Source of the DNA: Candidatus Gastranaerophilales bacterium
Lineage (GTDB): Bacteria; Cyanobacteriota; Vampirovibrionia; Gastranaerophilales; Gastranaerophilaceae
NCBI GenBank assembly: GCA_944326625.1
Contig: CALVER010000054.1
Span: 1-8,398, forward strand
Length of the DNA: 8,398 nt
Direction of reading: 5' to 3'
The notes beneath the pieces were generated by a model that saw nothing but the letters and a program-made list of their open reading frames with translations, did not search any database and was not told the DNA's origin. Both the position numbers and the translations under genes were made by a program. Positions 1 through 6,427 of this stretch are shown here, piece after piece. Positions within the stretch are counted from its first letter, which is position 1, and each line of letters opens with the position of its first letter.

Positions 1-968
1 CGTAGTGCAATTTTTATATCAATTCCTTGAGCAATTGCCGTTGTGATAGCTGCAAGTACGTTATAAACGCTGAACATACCGTTCATGTGAAGGCTGACTT
101 TGTATTCATTATCTTTTGTAACAAGTGTAAATTCAGCACCGTTCAAGGAAAATTCAATGTCTTTTGCCATAACATCTGCTGTATTTTTTACACCGTATGT
201 GTATTTTCTGACTTCTTCAGGCACAACGTTTAAAAATCTTTGGCCGTATTCGTCATCAATGTTTATAACTGCAAAACAGCCTTCCTTAAGGTTTTTGAAT
301 AAAATTGCCTTTGCGTTGAAATAATTTTCCATTGTAATATGGTAATCAAGGTGGTCTTGAGTCAGGTTTGTAAACACTGCTCCGTCAAATCTGCAGCCGC
401 CGACTCTGTTTTGTTCAAGCGCGTGGGAACTTACTTCCATAACAACGTTATCAATTTTTTCAACATCCTTAATCATTCTCAATGTAGCCTGTAATTCGGG
501 TGCCTGAGGTGTTGTGTGTTTTGCGTCACGGTATTCTCCGTTTGAAGATAATTTATACCCTAAAGTCCCGATAAGCGCACATTTTTGATTATTTTCCTCA
601 AAAATACGCTGGATTAAATGAGTTACGGTTGTTTTGCCGTTTGTTCCGGTTATACCGATTAAATTTAAGCCTAAAGAGGGTCTTGAATAAAACCTGTCCG
701 CTATATCCGCGATTTTGTGACGGGTATTTGAAACAACTACCTGTGGAATTTTGATATCCAGCGGTCTTTCGACAAGAAGTGCAACGGCACCGTTATCAAT
801 GGCCATTTGTGCGTATTCGTGGCCGTCTGTGTGTTCACCGACAAGACAAATAAATATATCACCTTGCTTTGTCGTCTGTGAATTATATGAAATTCCGCTG
901 ACTTCAACGCTTTTGAAATTTACAAGGTCTTTATAATCAAGATATTCAATTAATTCTTCAAGTTTCAT
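1..968 (-). CDS. murE: UDP-N-acetylmuramyl-tripeptide synthetase MurE (3' part missing at window edge)
   Basis: This is a cytoplasmic Mur ligase that adds the third amino acid, probably meso-diaminopimelate, to UDP-MurNAc-L-Ala-D-Glu using ATP. Translating the minus strand from the ATG at 968 gives 322 uninterrupted codons up to the left edge; the family is usually near 490 residues, so about a third is missing. Visible motifs are the ATP-binding P-loop GITGTNGKTT (residues 105-114), the substrate motif HTTPQAPE (151-158), MEVSSHAL (177-184), NLTQDHLDYH (201-210), and YFNAKAILF (216-224), where K220 matches the carbamylated lysine of Mur ligases. The start is supported by a perfect AAGGAG seven bases upstream. 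The gene overlaps the ftsI stop by 11 bp, suggesting translational coupling. The C-terminal motif that separates DAP-adding from Lys-adding enzymes is off the window, so DAP specificity is inferred from context only. Confidence 0.96.
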   Translation of the reverse strand, partial: MKLEELIEYLDYKDLVNFKSVEVSGISYNSQTTKQGDIFICLVGEHTDGHEYAQMAIDNGAVALLVERPLDIKIPQVVVSNTRHKIADIADRFYSRPSLGLNLIGITGTNGKTTVTHLIQRIFEENNQKCALIGTLGYKLSSNGEYRDAKHTTPQAPELQATLRMIKDVEKIDNVVMEVSSHALEQNRVGGCRFDGAVFTNLTQDHLDYHITMENYFNAKAILFKNLKEGCFAVINIDDEYGQRFLNVVPEEVRKYTYGVKNTADVMAKDIEFSLNGAEFTLVTKDNEYKVSLHMNGMFSVYNVLAAITTAIAQGIDIKIAL

Positions 969-2706
969 TTGTGGTCTCCTTTTTCTTAGGCTGTTTATCA
1001 GGTTTAAGGTTCATAATTCTTGCGGTCTGTTCGGCAACTTCGTGGAAAACAGGCCCTGCAACCGTGTTACCCCAGATTGCGCCGACTCTTGCACTGTCTA
1101 TCATTACATAAATCAAAACCTGCGGATCTGTTGCCGGAAGATAGCCTATTGTTGAGGTGTAGGACATACCTGTATAGCCGGAGCCGCCTTCTTTTGGTTT
1201 ATTTGAAGTACCGGTTTTTGCCGCGACATTATATTTATCCATTTTTATGACGGATTTCCCGTTATTAACACTTGCAGCCAGAAGTTTTGTAACTGTTTTT
1301 GCTGTTTCCGGCGACACTACTTGAGTGTAGTGAATTTTTTGATCATATTCTTCTTGAGGGTATTTTATGATATGGGGGGTTACTCTGACACCGTTATTTG
1401 CCAATGCTGATACGGCACTCACCATTTGCATAGCGGAAACTGATGTTCCGTAACCGTAAGCCATTGTCGCATGAATACCTTTATCCCATTTGTGCCATGC
1501 AGGAAGCAGCCCCGCTGATTCCCCGGGTAAATCTATTCCCGATCTTTGCCCGAAGCCGAATTTTTTGAGCATATCATAGAATTCTTTAGAGGTCATTGTT
1601 TTTGCAACATTAATTGAGCCGATGTTACTTGAATGTTCAAATAAATATTCAAGTGAAATCATTCCAGGGTAAGGGTGGACATTATAGTCATAGTTTTTAA
1701 TTTCCCATTTGCCGATTGATGTTTTACCAGTGTCAAGAATTTCGGTGTGTTCGTTTATTTTGCCGAGTTCCATTGCACTTGAAACCGTAATAATTTTGAA
1801 TGTTGATCCGGGCGGAAATACGTCCGTTAAAGTCCAGTTTTTAATCTGTAGTTCGCTGGCTTTTCTGTAATTATTAGGATCATAAGTCGGATAGACGGCA
1901 TAGGCAAGAATTTCTCCATTTTTAGGGTTCATAACGATTACGGTACCGCGCAAAGCTTCTTTTTCCGTAATCATTTTTTGCAATTCTTTTTCGCATACGT
2001 GCTGGATTGCGGCGTCTATGGTTAATGTAATATCCTGCCCTTTCGGGTTTGTTGTAGTTGCGACAGGGTCAGTCATAAAATCATAGATAATTTTGCCGTC
2101 GCGGGTTCTTTGATATCTTACTGCGTGTTCGACGTGTTCAAGCTTATCTTTTGCCGTATATTCAACTCCGTTTGCAATATCCGCGTCAAAATTATAATAC
2201 CCCAAAACATGCGCCGCAAGGTTTCCTTGAGGGTATGTACGGGTATTTTTTTTGCCCATGCTGATTTCTCTCAAATGTAATTTGGCAAGTTCTTTTGCGG
2301 TATTTTTATCAATATCTTTTTTAATTGTAATAACAGGGCCGGGTTTTTTGAGGAGGTTTAAAAGTTCGCCGTAGGGCATTTTTAAAATTGGGGCAAGTTT
2401 ATTAGCCAGATCTTCTTCTGATGAATCGTAGTTTGCGGGGTGTGCATAGACATCCGAATAAACTTTATCTGTTGCAAGTTTAATGCCGTTTCTGTCATAG
2501 ATATCCCCGCGCATTACAAAGCTTCTGTTAATACGCTGGTTTCTGGCTCTTGCGCGGTATTTGCCGACATCTATTACCTGCACGACAAACAGATATATTG
2601 CAAGAAGTGCCGCAAAACCTATAAAGAAAATCTGCAAAAGTCCGAGAACTCTCTCAAAACTTTTCATTCGTTTTTCTTTTTCATTTTCCCGATTTTTTTG
2701 TCGCAT
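958..2706 (-). CDS. ftsI: Septal peptidoglycan transpeptidase FtsI (PBP3-type, class B penicillin-binding protein)
   Basis: This is an inner-membrane D,D-transpeptidase that cross-links peptidoglycan at the division septum. Residue numbers here count from the upstream in-frame ATG at 2721; the chosen start is residue 6. A short charged cytoplasmic N-terminus (about 1-22) is followed by one transmembrane helix (about 26-48). Next comes the PBP dimerisation/pedestal region, with RSFVMRGDIYDRNG at 66-79. The transpeptidase domain has all three active-site motifs: S306-T-F-K309 (SxxK, catalytic serine), S364-S-N366 (SxN) and K502-T-G-T505 (KTGT). No PASTA repeats follow, unlike SpoVD or PBP2x. 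The ATG at 2721 lacks a ribosome site, whereas the ATG at 2706 has GAGGTG five bases upstream, so I chose 582 aa. Position directly before murE is the classic dcw order and favours FtsI over the elongation enzyme PBP2/MrdA. Confidence 0.93.
   Translation of the reverse strand: MRQKNRENEKEKRMKSFERVLGLLQIFFIGFAALLAIYLFVVQVIDVGKYRARARNQRINRSFVMRGDIYDRNGIKLATDKVYSDVYAHPANYDSSEEDLANKLAPILKMPYGELLNLLKKPGPVITIKKDIDKNTAKELAKLHLREISMGKKNTRTYPQGNLAAHVLGYYNFDADIANGVEYTAKDKLEHVEHAVRYQRTRDGKIIYDFMTDPVATTTNPKGQDITLTIDAAIQHVCEKELQKMITEKEALRGTVIVMNPKNGEILAYAVYPTYDPNNYRKASELQIKNWTLTDVFPPGSTFKIITVSSAMELGKINEHTEILDTGKTSIGKWEIKNYDYNVHPYPGMISLEYLFEHSSNIGSINVAKTMTSKEFYDMLKKFGFGQRSGIDLPGESAGLLPAWHKWDKGIHATMAYGYGTSVSAMQMVSAVSALANNGVRVTPHIIKYPQEEYDQKIHYTQVVSPETAKTVTKLLAASVNNGKSVIKMDKYNVAAKTGTSNKPKEGGSGYTGMSYTSTIGYLPATDPQVLIYVMIDSARVGAIWGNTVAGPVFHEVAEQTARIMNLKPDKQPKKKETTNET
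976..981 (-). promoter_or_regulatory. Shine-Dalgarno site of murE inside the ftsI 3' end
   Basis: The minus strand reads AAGGAG, seven bases before the murE ATG at 968. The site lies inside the last codons of ftsI, so ribosomes finishing ftsI pass directly over it. This fixes the murE start. Confidence 0.85.
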
Positions 2707-2711
2707 ATCCC

Positions 2712-2718
2712 CACCTCT
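2712..2718 (-). promoter_or_regulatory. Shine-Dalgarno site that decides the ftsI start
   Basis: The minus strand reads AGAGGTG followed by GGGAT and then ATG at 2706. This lies downstream of the first in-frame ATG (2721), so it supports the second ATG as the true start and shortens the protein by five residues. Confidence 0.75.
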
Positions 2719-2722
2719 CATT

Positions 2723-2731
2723 ATTTTAGCA
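2723..2731 (-). promoter_or_regulatory. Possible extended -10 element upstream of ftsI
   Basis: The minus strand reads TGCTAAAAT, matching an extended -10 (TGn plus TAAAAT) with no convincing -35 box. The implied transcription start near 2716 would leave a leader of only about ten bases and exclude the ATG at 2721. That is unusually tight, so the call is tentative. The rest of the 2707-2810 spacer is very AT-rich and contains no clear terminator or operator. Confidence 0.3.
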
Positions 2732-2810
2732 TAAGTAATTTCAAAAAATTTAAATATTAAATAAAATTACAAAAATTTATTATTTGGAAATAATGGAGTA
2801 AGATATTTTT

Positions 2811-4181
2811 ATGAAGAAATTATTCACATTGATTTTAATAATATTTTTGGGTCAGGCGTCTAACGCGTTTGACGTTGTTTATCCACGTAAAAACATAGTT
2901 ACGATAAATTCACCGTCGACATTTTTCATAGGGTCGTCAAACCCGAAAGATATGCTTTTAGTCAACGGAGAAAAGGTAAAAGTTCATTCATCAGGCGGGT
3001 TTGCGCATGTTGTTGTGCTTGATGAGGGAGAGAATAAATTTGTTTTGCAATGCGGTGATGAATTGAAAACTTTTATAATAAACCGGCCTAAAAAAGTTAC
3101 GGGAGGAGTTTACGTTCCGCCTAAACTTATTGAATATGAGCACAAAAAGGAGTTTTTAACCTCTATTGAAAATGCACCGTTAAGATCAACGCCGGTAGAT
3201 GTTGGGATTAACAGGATGTCGCATTTTGAAAAAGACATCCCGTTGACCATAGATGCTGAATTGAGTAACTTTTACAGGGTTGTACTGGGTGAAGATAAAA
3301 AAGCATGGATTGCAAAAACTAATGTAAAAGCTTTTGAAGGGAGTTTGAATTCGCCCGCTGTAGTAAGCGGCTGTGACAGGGCTGACAATGATGAATATTT
3401 CAAGTTTATTTTTCATCTTGATAAAAAAACACCCTATGAAATTACGGAAGGAGAAACTTTTACGCTGAAGTTTTATAACGTAAAAGATTGCCCTGATAAT
3501 ACGTATATATTTAATTTTCCGTATAAAGAGAATTCCGGCACCCAAAAGCTTGCCGGATACAGCGGAAATTACGACGGTAATGATTTTGTGCTAAAGATAA
3601 GAAAATTTCCGGTTACTGCTAAAAACAAACCGCTTGAAAATATCAAGATAGCGGTTGATGCCGGACACGGCGGCTCGGAAGCAGGTGCAATCGGATGCTG
3701 TGGGGACAAGGAAAAAGATATTACGCTTTCAATTGCCAAATATCTGGAGCACGAACTTAAAAAGCGCGGGGCAAAAGTTGTTATGACGCGTTCTGATGAC
3801 AGTTTTGTCGGATTACGCGAAAGGGTTGATATTGCAAACGAAAATGAGTCAATGTTTTTGATAAGCATTCACGGGAACTCGCTTCCTGACAGCGCAAATC
3901 CGAATGAACATCAGGGAACAAGTATTTATTTTTATTATAATCAGGCTAAATCTTTGGCTGCCAATGTTCTGCTCACAATGACAAAACAATTGGGTACGCA
4001 AAATGATAATATCAGGCAGGGCAGTCTGGCACTTGTACGAAATACAAATGCTTTAAGTATATTAATCGAAGTCGCATACCTTATAAATCCGGAAGATAAT
4101 TCAATGCTTATAGATCATCATTTTCAAAAACGCTGCGCCAAAGCCATTGCAGACGGCATTGAAAGTTTTTTGAGGAATTAA
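2811..4181 (+). CDS. Secreted zinc-dependent N-acetylmuramoyl-L-alanine amidase (Amidase_3 family)
   Basis: The enzyme cleaves the amide bond between MurNAc and L-alanine in peptidoglycan, outside the cytoplasmic membrane. It starts with a Sec signal peptide (two lysines, hydrophobic core 4-14, likely cleavage after SNA at residue 19). Residues about 27-93 look like an Ig-like or wall-binding module (STFFIGSSNP, VNGEKVKVHSSGG), which I recall from cyanobacterial-lineage amidases. Residues about 115-175 resemble an SH3-like domain. The C-terminal catalytic domain (about 277-454) has the Amidase_3 signature: DAGHGG with zinc ligand H286, E301 in KEKDITL, H354 in SIHGN, and catalytic E420 in LIEVAYLIN. 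At 456 aa it is complete. A GGAG lies 12 bases upstream, a slightly long spacing. It is divergent from ftsI-murE, so it is transcribed separately but fits a role in septal wall remodelling. Confidence 0.93.
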   Translation: MKKLFTLILIIFLGQASNAFDVVYPRKNIVTINSPSTFFIGSSNPKDMLLVNGEKVKVHSSGGFAHVVVLDEGENKFVLQCGDELKTFIINRPKKVTGGVYVPPKLIEYEHKKEFLTSIENAPLRSTPVDVGINRMSHFEKDIPLTIDAELSNFYRVVLGEDKKAWIAKTNVKAFEGSLNSPAVVSGCDRADNDEYFKFIFHLDKKTPYEITEGETFTLKFYNVKDCPDNTYIFNFPYKENSGTQKLAGYSGNYDGNDFVLKIRKFPVTAKNKPLENIKIAVDAGHGGSEAGAIGCCGDKEKDITLSIAKYLEHELKKRGAKVVMTRSDDSFVGLRERVDIANENESMFLISIHGNSLPDSANPNEHQGTSIYFYYNQAKSLAANVLLTMTKQLGTQNDNIRQGSLALVRNTNALSILIEVAYLINPEDNSMLIDHHFQKRCAKAIADGIESFLRN

Positions 4182-4225
4182 TATTATTCCGGCTAAAACC
4201 TCAGAATGGCATGTAGACTCCAACG

Positions 4226-4271
4226 ACTTTGCGATTGCCACGGCCTCGCTTTGCTCGGCCTCGCAATGACA
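4226..4271. repeat. REP-like palindromic element, long version
   Basis: This is a small GC-richer imperfect palindrome in an AT-rich spacer. TTGCGA (4229-4234) pairs with TCGCAA (4261-4266). The 9-mer CGGCCTCGC occurs twice (4241-4249 and 4256-4264), giving a 15-bp duplicated unit. The matching copy at 8314-8341 has only one unit. Its sequence (GTCATTGCGAGG on the other strand) resembles short dispersed palindromes known from many bacterial genomes; I infer that it is dispersed here too. It lies downstream of both the amidase gene and paralogue A, which converge here. Confidence 0.7.
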
Positions 4272-4289
4272 AACATGGACAAATTGTAG

Positions 4290-4304
4290 GTCGGATTATC
4301 CGAC
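4290..4304. repeat. GTCGGAT palindrome, left copy
   Basis: GTCGGATTATCCGAC is a 7-bp perfect inverted repeat around a single central base. As RNA it would form a six-pair hairpin with a three-base loop. It is not followed by a T-run on either strand, so it is not an obvious intrinsic terminator. An identical copy in opposite orientation lies at 8278-8292. Confidence 0.65.
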
Positions 4305-4312
4305 TGTAAATT

Positions 4313-4344
4313 CTTAGTATCTTAGTGCCTTAGTATCCTAGTAT
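4313..4344. repeat. Octamer tandem repeat, left copy (four units of CTTAGTAT)
   Basis: Four adjacent 8-base units read CTTAGTAT, CTTAGTGC, CTTAGTAT and CCTAGTAT, ending seven bases before the paralogue A stop codon. The same block occurs inverted at 8238-8269. It is too short and has no spacers, so it is not a CRISPR. Confidence 0.8.
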
Positions 4345-4351
4345 CTTTTTA

Positions 4352-6160
4352 TTACGAAAATGCTTTGAAGGAACGTTCGGTGTTCTTTTCAATTACGCTT
4401 TTAACTGAATCGTACTCTGTTTGGAGTGCATTGTGTTCAGTGTCAAGTTTTTTCAAATCATTATCGTATTTTTTATCTTTAGTTTCAATATCTCTTAATT
4501 TCTGGTTATATTCAGCTTCTGCTCTTGCCACGGCGATTTCGTCTTCTGTTTCTGAAATATCTGTGCAGGAGCTGTAAGCAGTTGCCATCCATTTAGTTGT
4601 TTTAAGCCCTGTGTTGTCTTCAGCTTCATCAACATATTGAACTTTTTCCAAAGTTACCACCCCGTGAGTAAGTGCAAATTGCAGCCAAGAGCTGCTTGTT
4701 AATAAATTATCATCAAGCTGTTTATAATAAGTACCTTTTTCGCCTTCAGCGGACTTGCGGTCGCTTTCGCCGTTCAAGCGGTGCCAGAGGTTAACATACC
4801 AGCCGGTTTTCGGGTCTTCTTCATCAGGAATTTTACTTGTCGGAAGGTTTGCTATATCGTCCATGTATTGAGTGTACAGTTCATTACAACTTGTCTGCCA
4901 GCTGTAAATATCATTCCATTTTGCAGCCCATTCTTCATGTTGTTTCTTAAATTCATTATATTTTTCCTGATATTTTTCGTTATATTCAGCTTCGCCTTTT
5001 TCTTTTAAACCAGCAAGATCTTTATAGAATTGCTGCCACGCTGTATATAACTCATTTTCAGTTTTTACATTAGCCGTAGTATTAATTGTAAAAGCTTTAT
5101 TATCTATTTCTGTAGTCCTTGTACCTTGTGAGTTAGTATTAAGATAATTAATTACATCACAATATAAATCAATAATTGATTGTATTAATTCCTGTACACA
5201 CTCATAATCACTGACTTCTCTAAGTGCTTTCAGCAAAGGCGCAGCCTGTCCGGTATCGCTAAAGTTATAATTCGTCAAAGAAAATCCATTTCTAGTCCCG
5301 CATGCTGATTCAATATTTGTGATTGTAATAGTACCATCAGAATTCGTTATTTTTTTTGTTTCAGTACCAAGACCATTTTCATACCATAACAAAGCGGCCA
5401 AGTTATGTTCCATATGACCGATGCCATCTTTTGTGGAATTTACAGCAGAATAACATACAGATTTATTATAAGCTGTTGCCAATGCGGCGAAATCAGGCAT
5501 ATCAACTTTTTCCGGTTCTTTAGGCTCGTCTCCGGGGTATGCGGGCGGGTTTGTTAACTCAGCAATTAAACTGCCGTATGAACCGGATTCTTTGCCGGTT
5601 ACCGGTACTGCGGAAGCTCCTTGTGCCCATGAATTGTACTGCTGTTCACTCATTCCGCTGTTAGGCTGTGATACCCAATTTTGGATATTCATTCCGCCAA
5701 AATCTACAAGCGCTTTATCTGCATCTATATCATAAAACTCACTGTAATTGCTGCCGAAAATGGATTCTAATGAGGCAATAAACTGCGGGTTTGTTGTTAA
5801 TGCAACGCCATACTCCTGCACAAATTCATTTACATCGGCGCTTGATTCAAAATTCATTGCATCAGTTGAACTTATTAACAGTTGTCCTGACGCATTTGAT
5901 ATGCCGTATTGATTTTTTAATTCACTGTATTCATACATTATAGCAGGGGTTAATTCTGTTTGAGTTGATTCGCCTTGAGCATTATAGGTTGTGTACATCA
6001 ATTTTGTTGCGTTCAAGGCTTGAATGTATTCCTGACTTGCTTCCTGAGTTTTATCAGCAAGACGCACTTTGGAGTTTGAAATCTGCTGTGAATGCAGCTC
6101 ATTATCGGATAACCGCGCAGTAATACTGAGCAGTCTCGCTTGTGAGGCAGCCAGGCCCAT
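4352..6160 (-). CDS. Paralogue A: unassigned 602-aa protein with conserved ends and a variable middle
   Basis: I do not recognise a named family or function. The protein has no signal peptide and no transmembrane helix. Residues 1-57 (MGLAASQARLLSITARLS onward) look like a long amphipathic helix identical to paralogue B through residue 39. Residues 60-200 are variable. A proline-rich segment (205-222; P205, P206, P209, P213, P216, P222) is followed by a central region with C236-Y237, N241-S-T243 and H252-x-L-A-x-L-L-x-Y. An aromatic heptad helix (about 371-434) has Y397, Y401, F404, H408, W411, W415 and I418 in 3-4 spacing. Residues 453-602 are homologous to B (WYVNLW, LDDNLL, FALTHGVVTL), ending in a charged coiled coil (539-602) identical to B and finishing ERSFKAFS. 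AAAGGA lies seven bases before the ATG. Conserved terminal helices around a variable middle resemble flagellin-type axial proteins, but that is analogy only. Confidence 0.93.
   Translation of the reverse strand: MGLAASQARLLSITARLSDNELHSQQISNSKVRLADKTQEASQEYIQALNATKLMYTTYNAQGESTQTELTPAIMYEYSELKNQYGISNASGQLLISSTDAMNFESSADVNEFVQEYGVALTTNPQFIASLESIFGSNYSEFYDIDADKALVDFGGMNIQNWVSQPNSGMSEQQYNSWAQGASAVPVTGKESGSYGSLIAELTNPPAYPGDEPKEPEKVDMPDFAALATAYNKSVCYSAVNSTKDGIGHMEHNLAALLWYENGLGTETKKITNSDGTITITNIESACGTRNGFSLTNYNFSDTGQAAPLLKALREVSDYECVQELIQSIIDLYCDVINYLNTNSQGTRTTEIDNKAFTINTTANVKTENELYTAWQQFYKDLAGLKEKGEAEYNEKYQEKYNEFKKQHEEWAAKWNDIYSWQTSCNELYTQYMDDIANLPTSKIPDEEDPKTGWYVNLWHRLNGESDRKSAEGEKGTYYKQLDDNLLTSSSWLQFALTHGVVTLEKVQYVDEAEDNTGLKTTKWMATAYSSCTDISETEDEIAVARAEAEYNQKLRDIETKDKKYDNDLKKLDTEHNALQTEYDSVKSVIEKNTERSFKAFS
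6057..6114. repeat. Left copy of a 58-bp identical inverted island near the 5' ends
   Basis: The reverse complement matches 6474-6531 without a mismatch and encodes residues about 16-35 of both proteins. On both sides the two genes encode nearly the same peptide with different codons, so the island is sharply bounded. Confidence 0.9.
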
Positions 6161-6294
6161 AGGTTTTTCCTTTCACATTGATACTTTTGATACACTTATA
6201 TTTACGTAATTTTGTTTGTTTATCTTTAATATATACATGTATTTTGTTAAGAAATCGTAATAAAAAAACAAATGTAACAAATTGTAAAGACGTA

Positions 6295-6323
6295 TTACAA
6301 AGGGGCTGAAACCCTGTTATAAT
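6295..6323 (+). promoter_or_regulatory. Promoter of paralogue B with a perfect extended -10
   Basis: The -10 box TATAAT (6318-6323) is consensus and is preceded by TGT (6315-6317), an extended -10. The -35 hexamer at the 17-bp position is TTACAA (6295-6300), a weak match, as is common for extended -10 promoters. Transcription should start near 6330, giving a leader of about 98 bases. Confidence 0.75.
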
Positions 6324-6328
6324 GCCTG

Positions 6329-6348
6329 TATGGTATGGTATGGTATGG
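6329..6348 (+). repeat. Pentanucleotide tract (TATGG)4 at the predicted B transcription start
   Basis: Four perfect tandem copies of TATGG begin five bases after the -10 box and are followed by TC, which breaks the array. The tract spans the predicted +1 and the first transcribed bases. A 13-codon upstream reading frame (ATG at 6330, TAA ending at 6371) starts in it but has no ribosome site. Confidence 0.85.
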
Positions 6349-6386
6349 TCGAAGTGTGTTTTTTTGTCTAAAGTAGCCCCGAAAAA

Positions 6387-6420
6387 TTTCCGTATTCATG
6401 AATACGCATTGATACGGAAA
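6387..6420 (+). promoter_or_regulatory. Leader hairpin next to the B ribosome binding site, with an overlapping 16-bp palindrome
   Basis: TTTCCGTAT (6387-6395) is complementary to ATACGGAAA (6412-6420), a 9-bp stem with a 16-base loop. Its 3' arm reaches the first base of the AGGAA ribosome site (6420-6424), four bases before the ATG. Inside it CGTATTCATGAATACG (6391-6406) is a perfect palindrome that uses the same left-arm bases, so the two folds exclude each other. It could be an RNA switch or, as DNA, an operator. Paralogue A lacks this structure. Confidence 0.55.
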
Positions 6421-6427
6421 GGAATAT

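Larger units (their letters stand above)
4256..4528. repeat. Left arm of a 273-bp perfect inverted repeat
   Basis: The reverse complement of this segment is identical base for base to 8054-8326. It covers the last 59 codons of paralogue A, the stop, the octamer block, the GTCGGAT palindrome and part of the REP-like element. Identity ends at 4529 (a silent codon difference) on the coding side and at the 15-bp REP unit on the outer side. Confidence 0.95.
6161..6427. promoter_or_regulatory. Divergent intergenic control region between paralogues A and B
   Basis: This is a 267-bp spacer. The A-proximal half (6161-6300) is very AT-rich and holds no convincing promoter for A; the best minus-strand candidate is TTAACA with TAAAGA 16 bases downstream, a weak match. 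The B-proximal half holds a strong promoter, a pentanucleotide tract and hairpins, listed separately. The two genes' upstream regions are unrelated apart from a shared GAAAGGAA ribosome-site core, so they are probably controlled differently. An ACAAATTGT dyad overlaps the region just upstream of the B -35 position and could be an operator, but it is short. Confidence 0.6.

Noticed and set aside
3186..3868. Minus-strand reading frames of 119 and 99 aa inside the amidase gene
   Set aside because: They run antisense to a complete, motif-rich amidase and show no features of their own.
6330..6371. A 13-codon upstream reading frame in the B leader
   Set aside because: The ATG sits at the predicted first transcribed base with no ribosome site, so translation is unlikely.
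6176..6415. Direct repeat CATTGATAC at 6176-6184 and 6407-6415
   Set aside because: It is nine bases in an AT-rich spacer, in opposite orientation relative to the two genes and with unlike flanks. Chance is a sufficient explanation.
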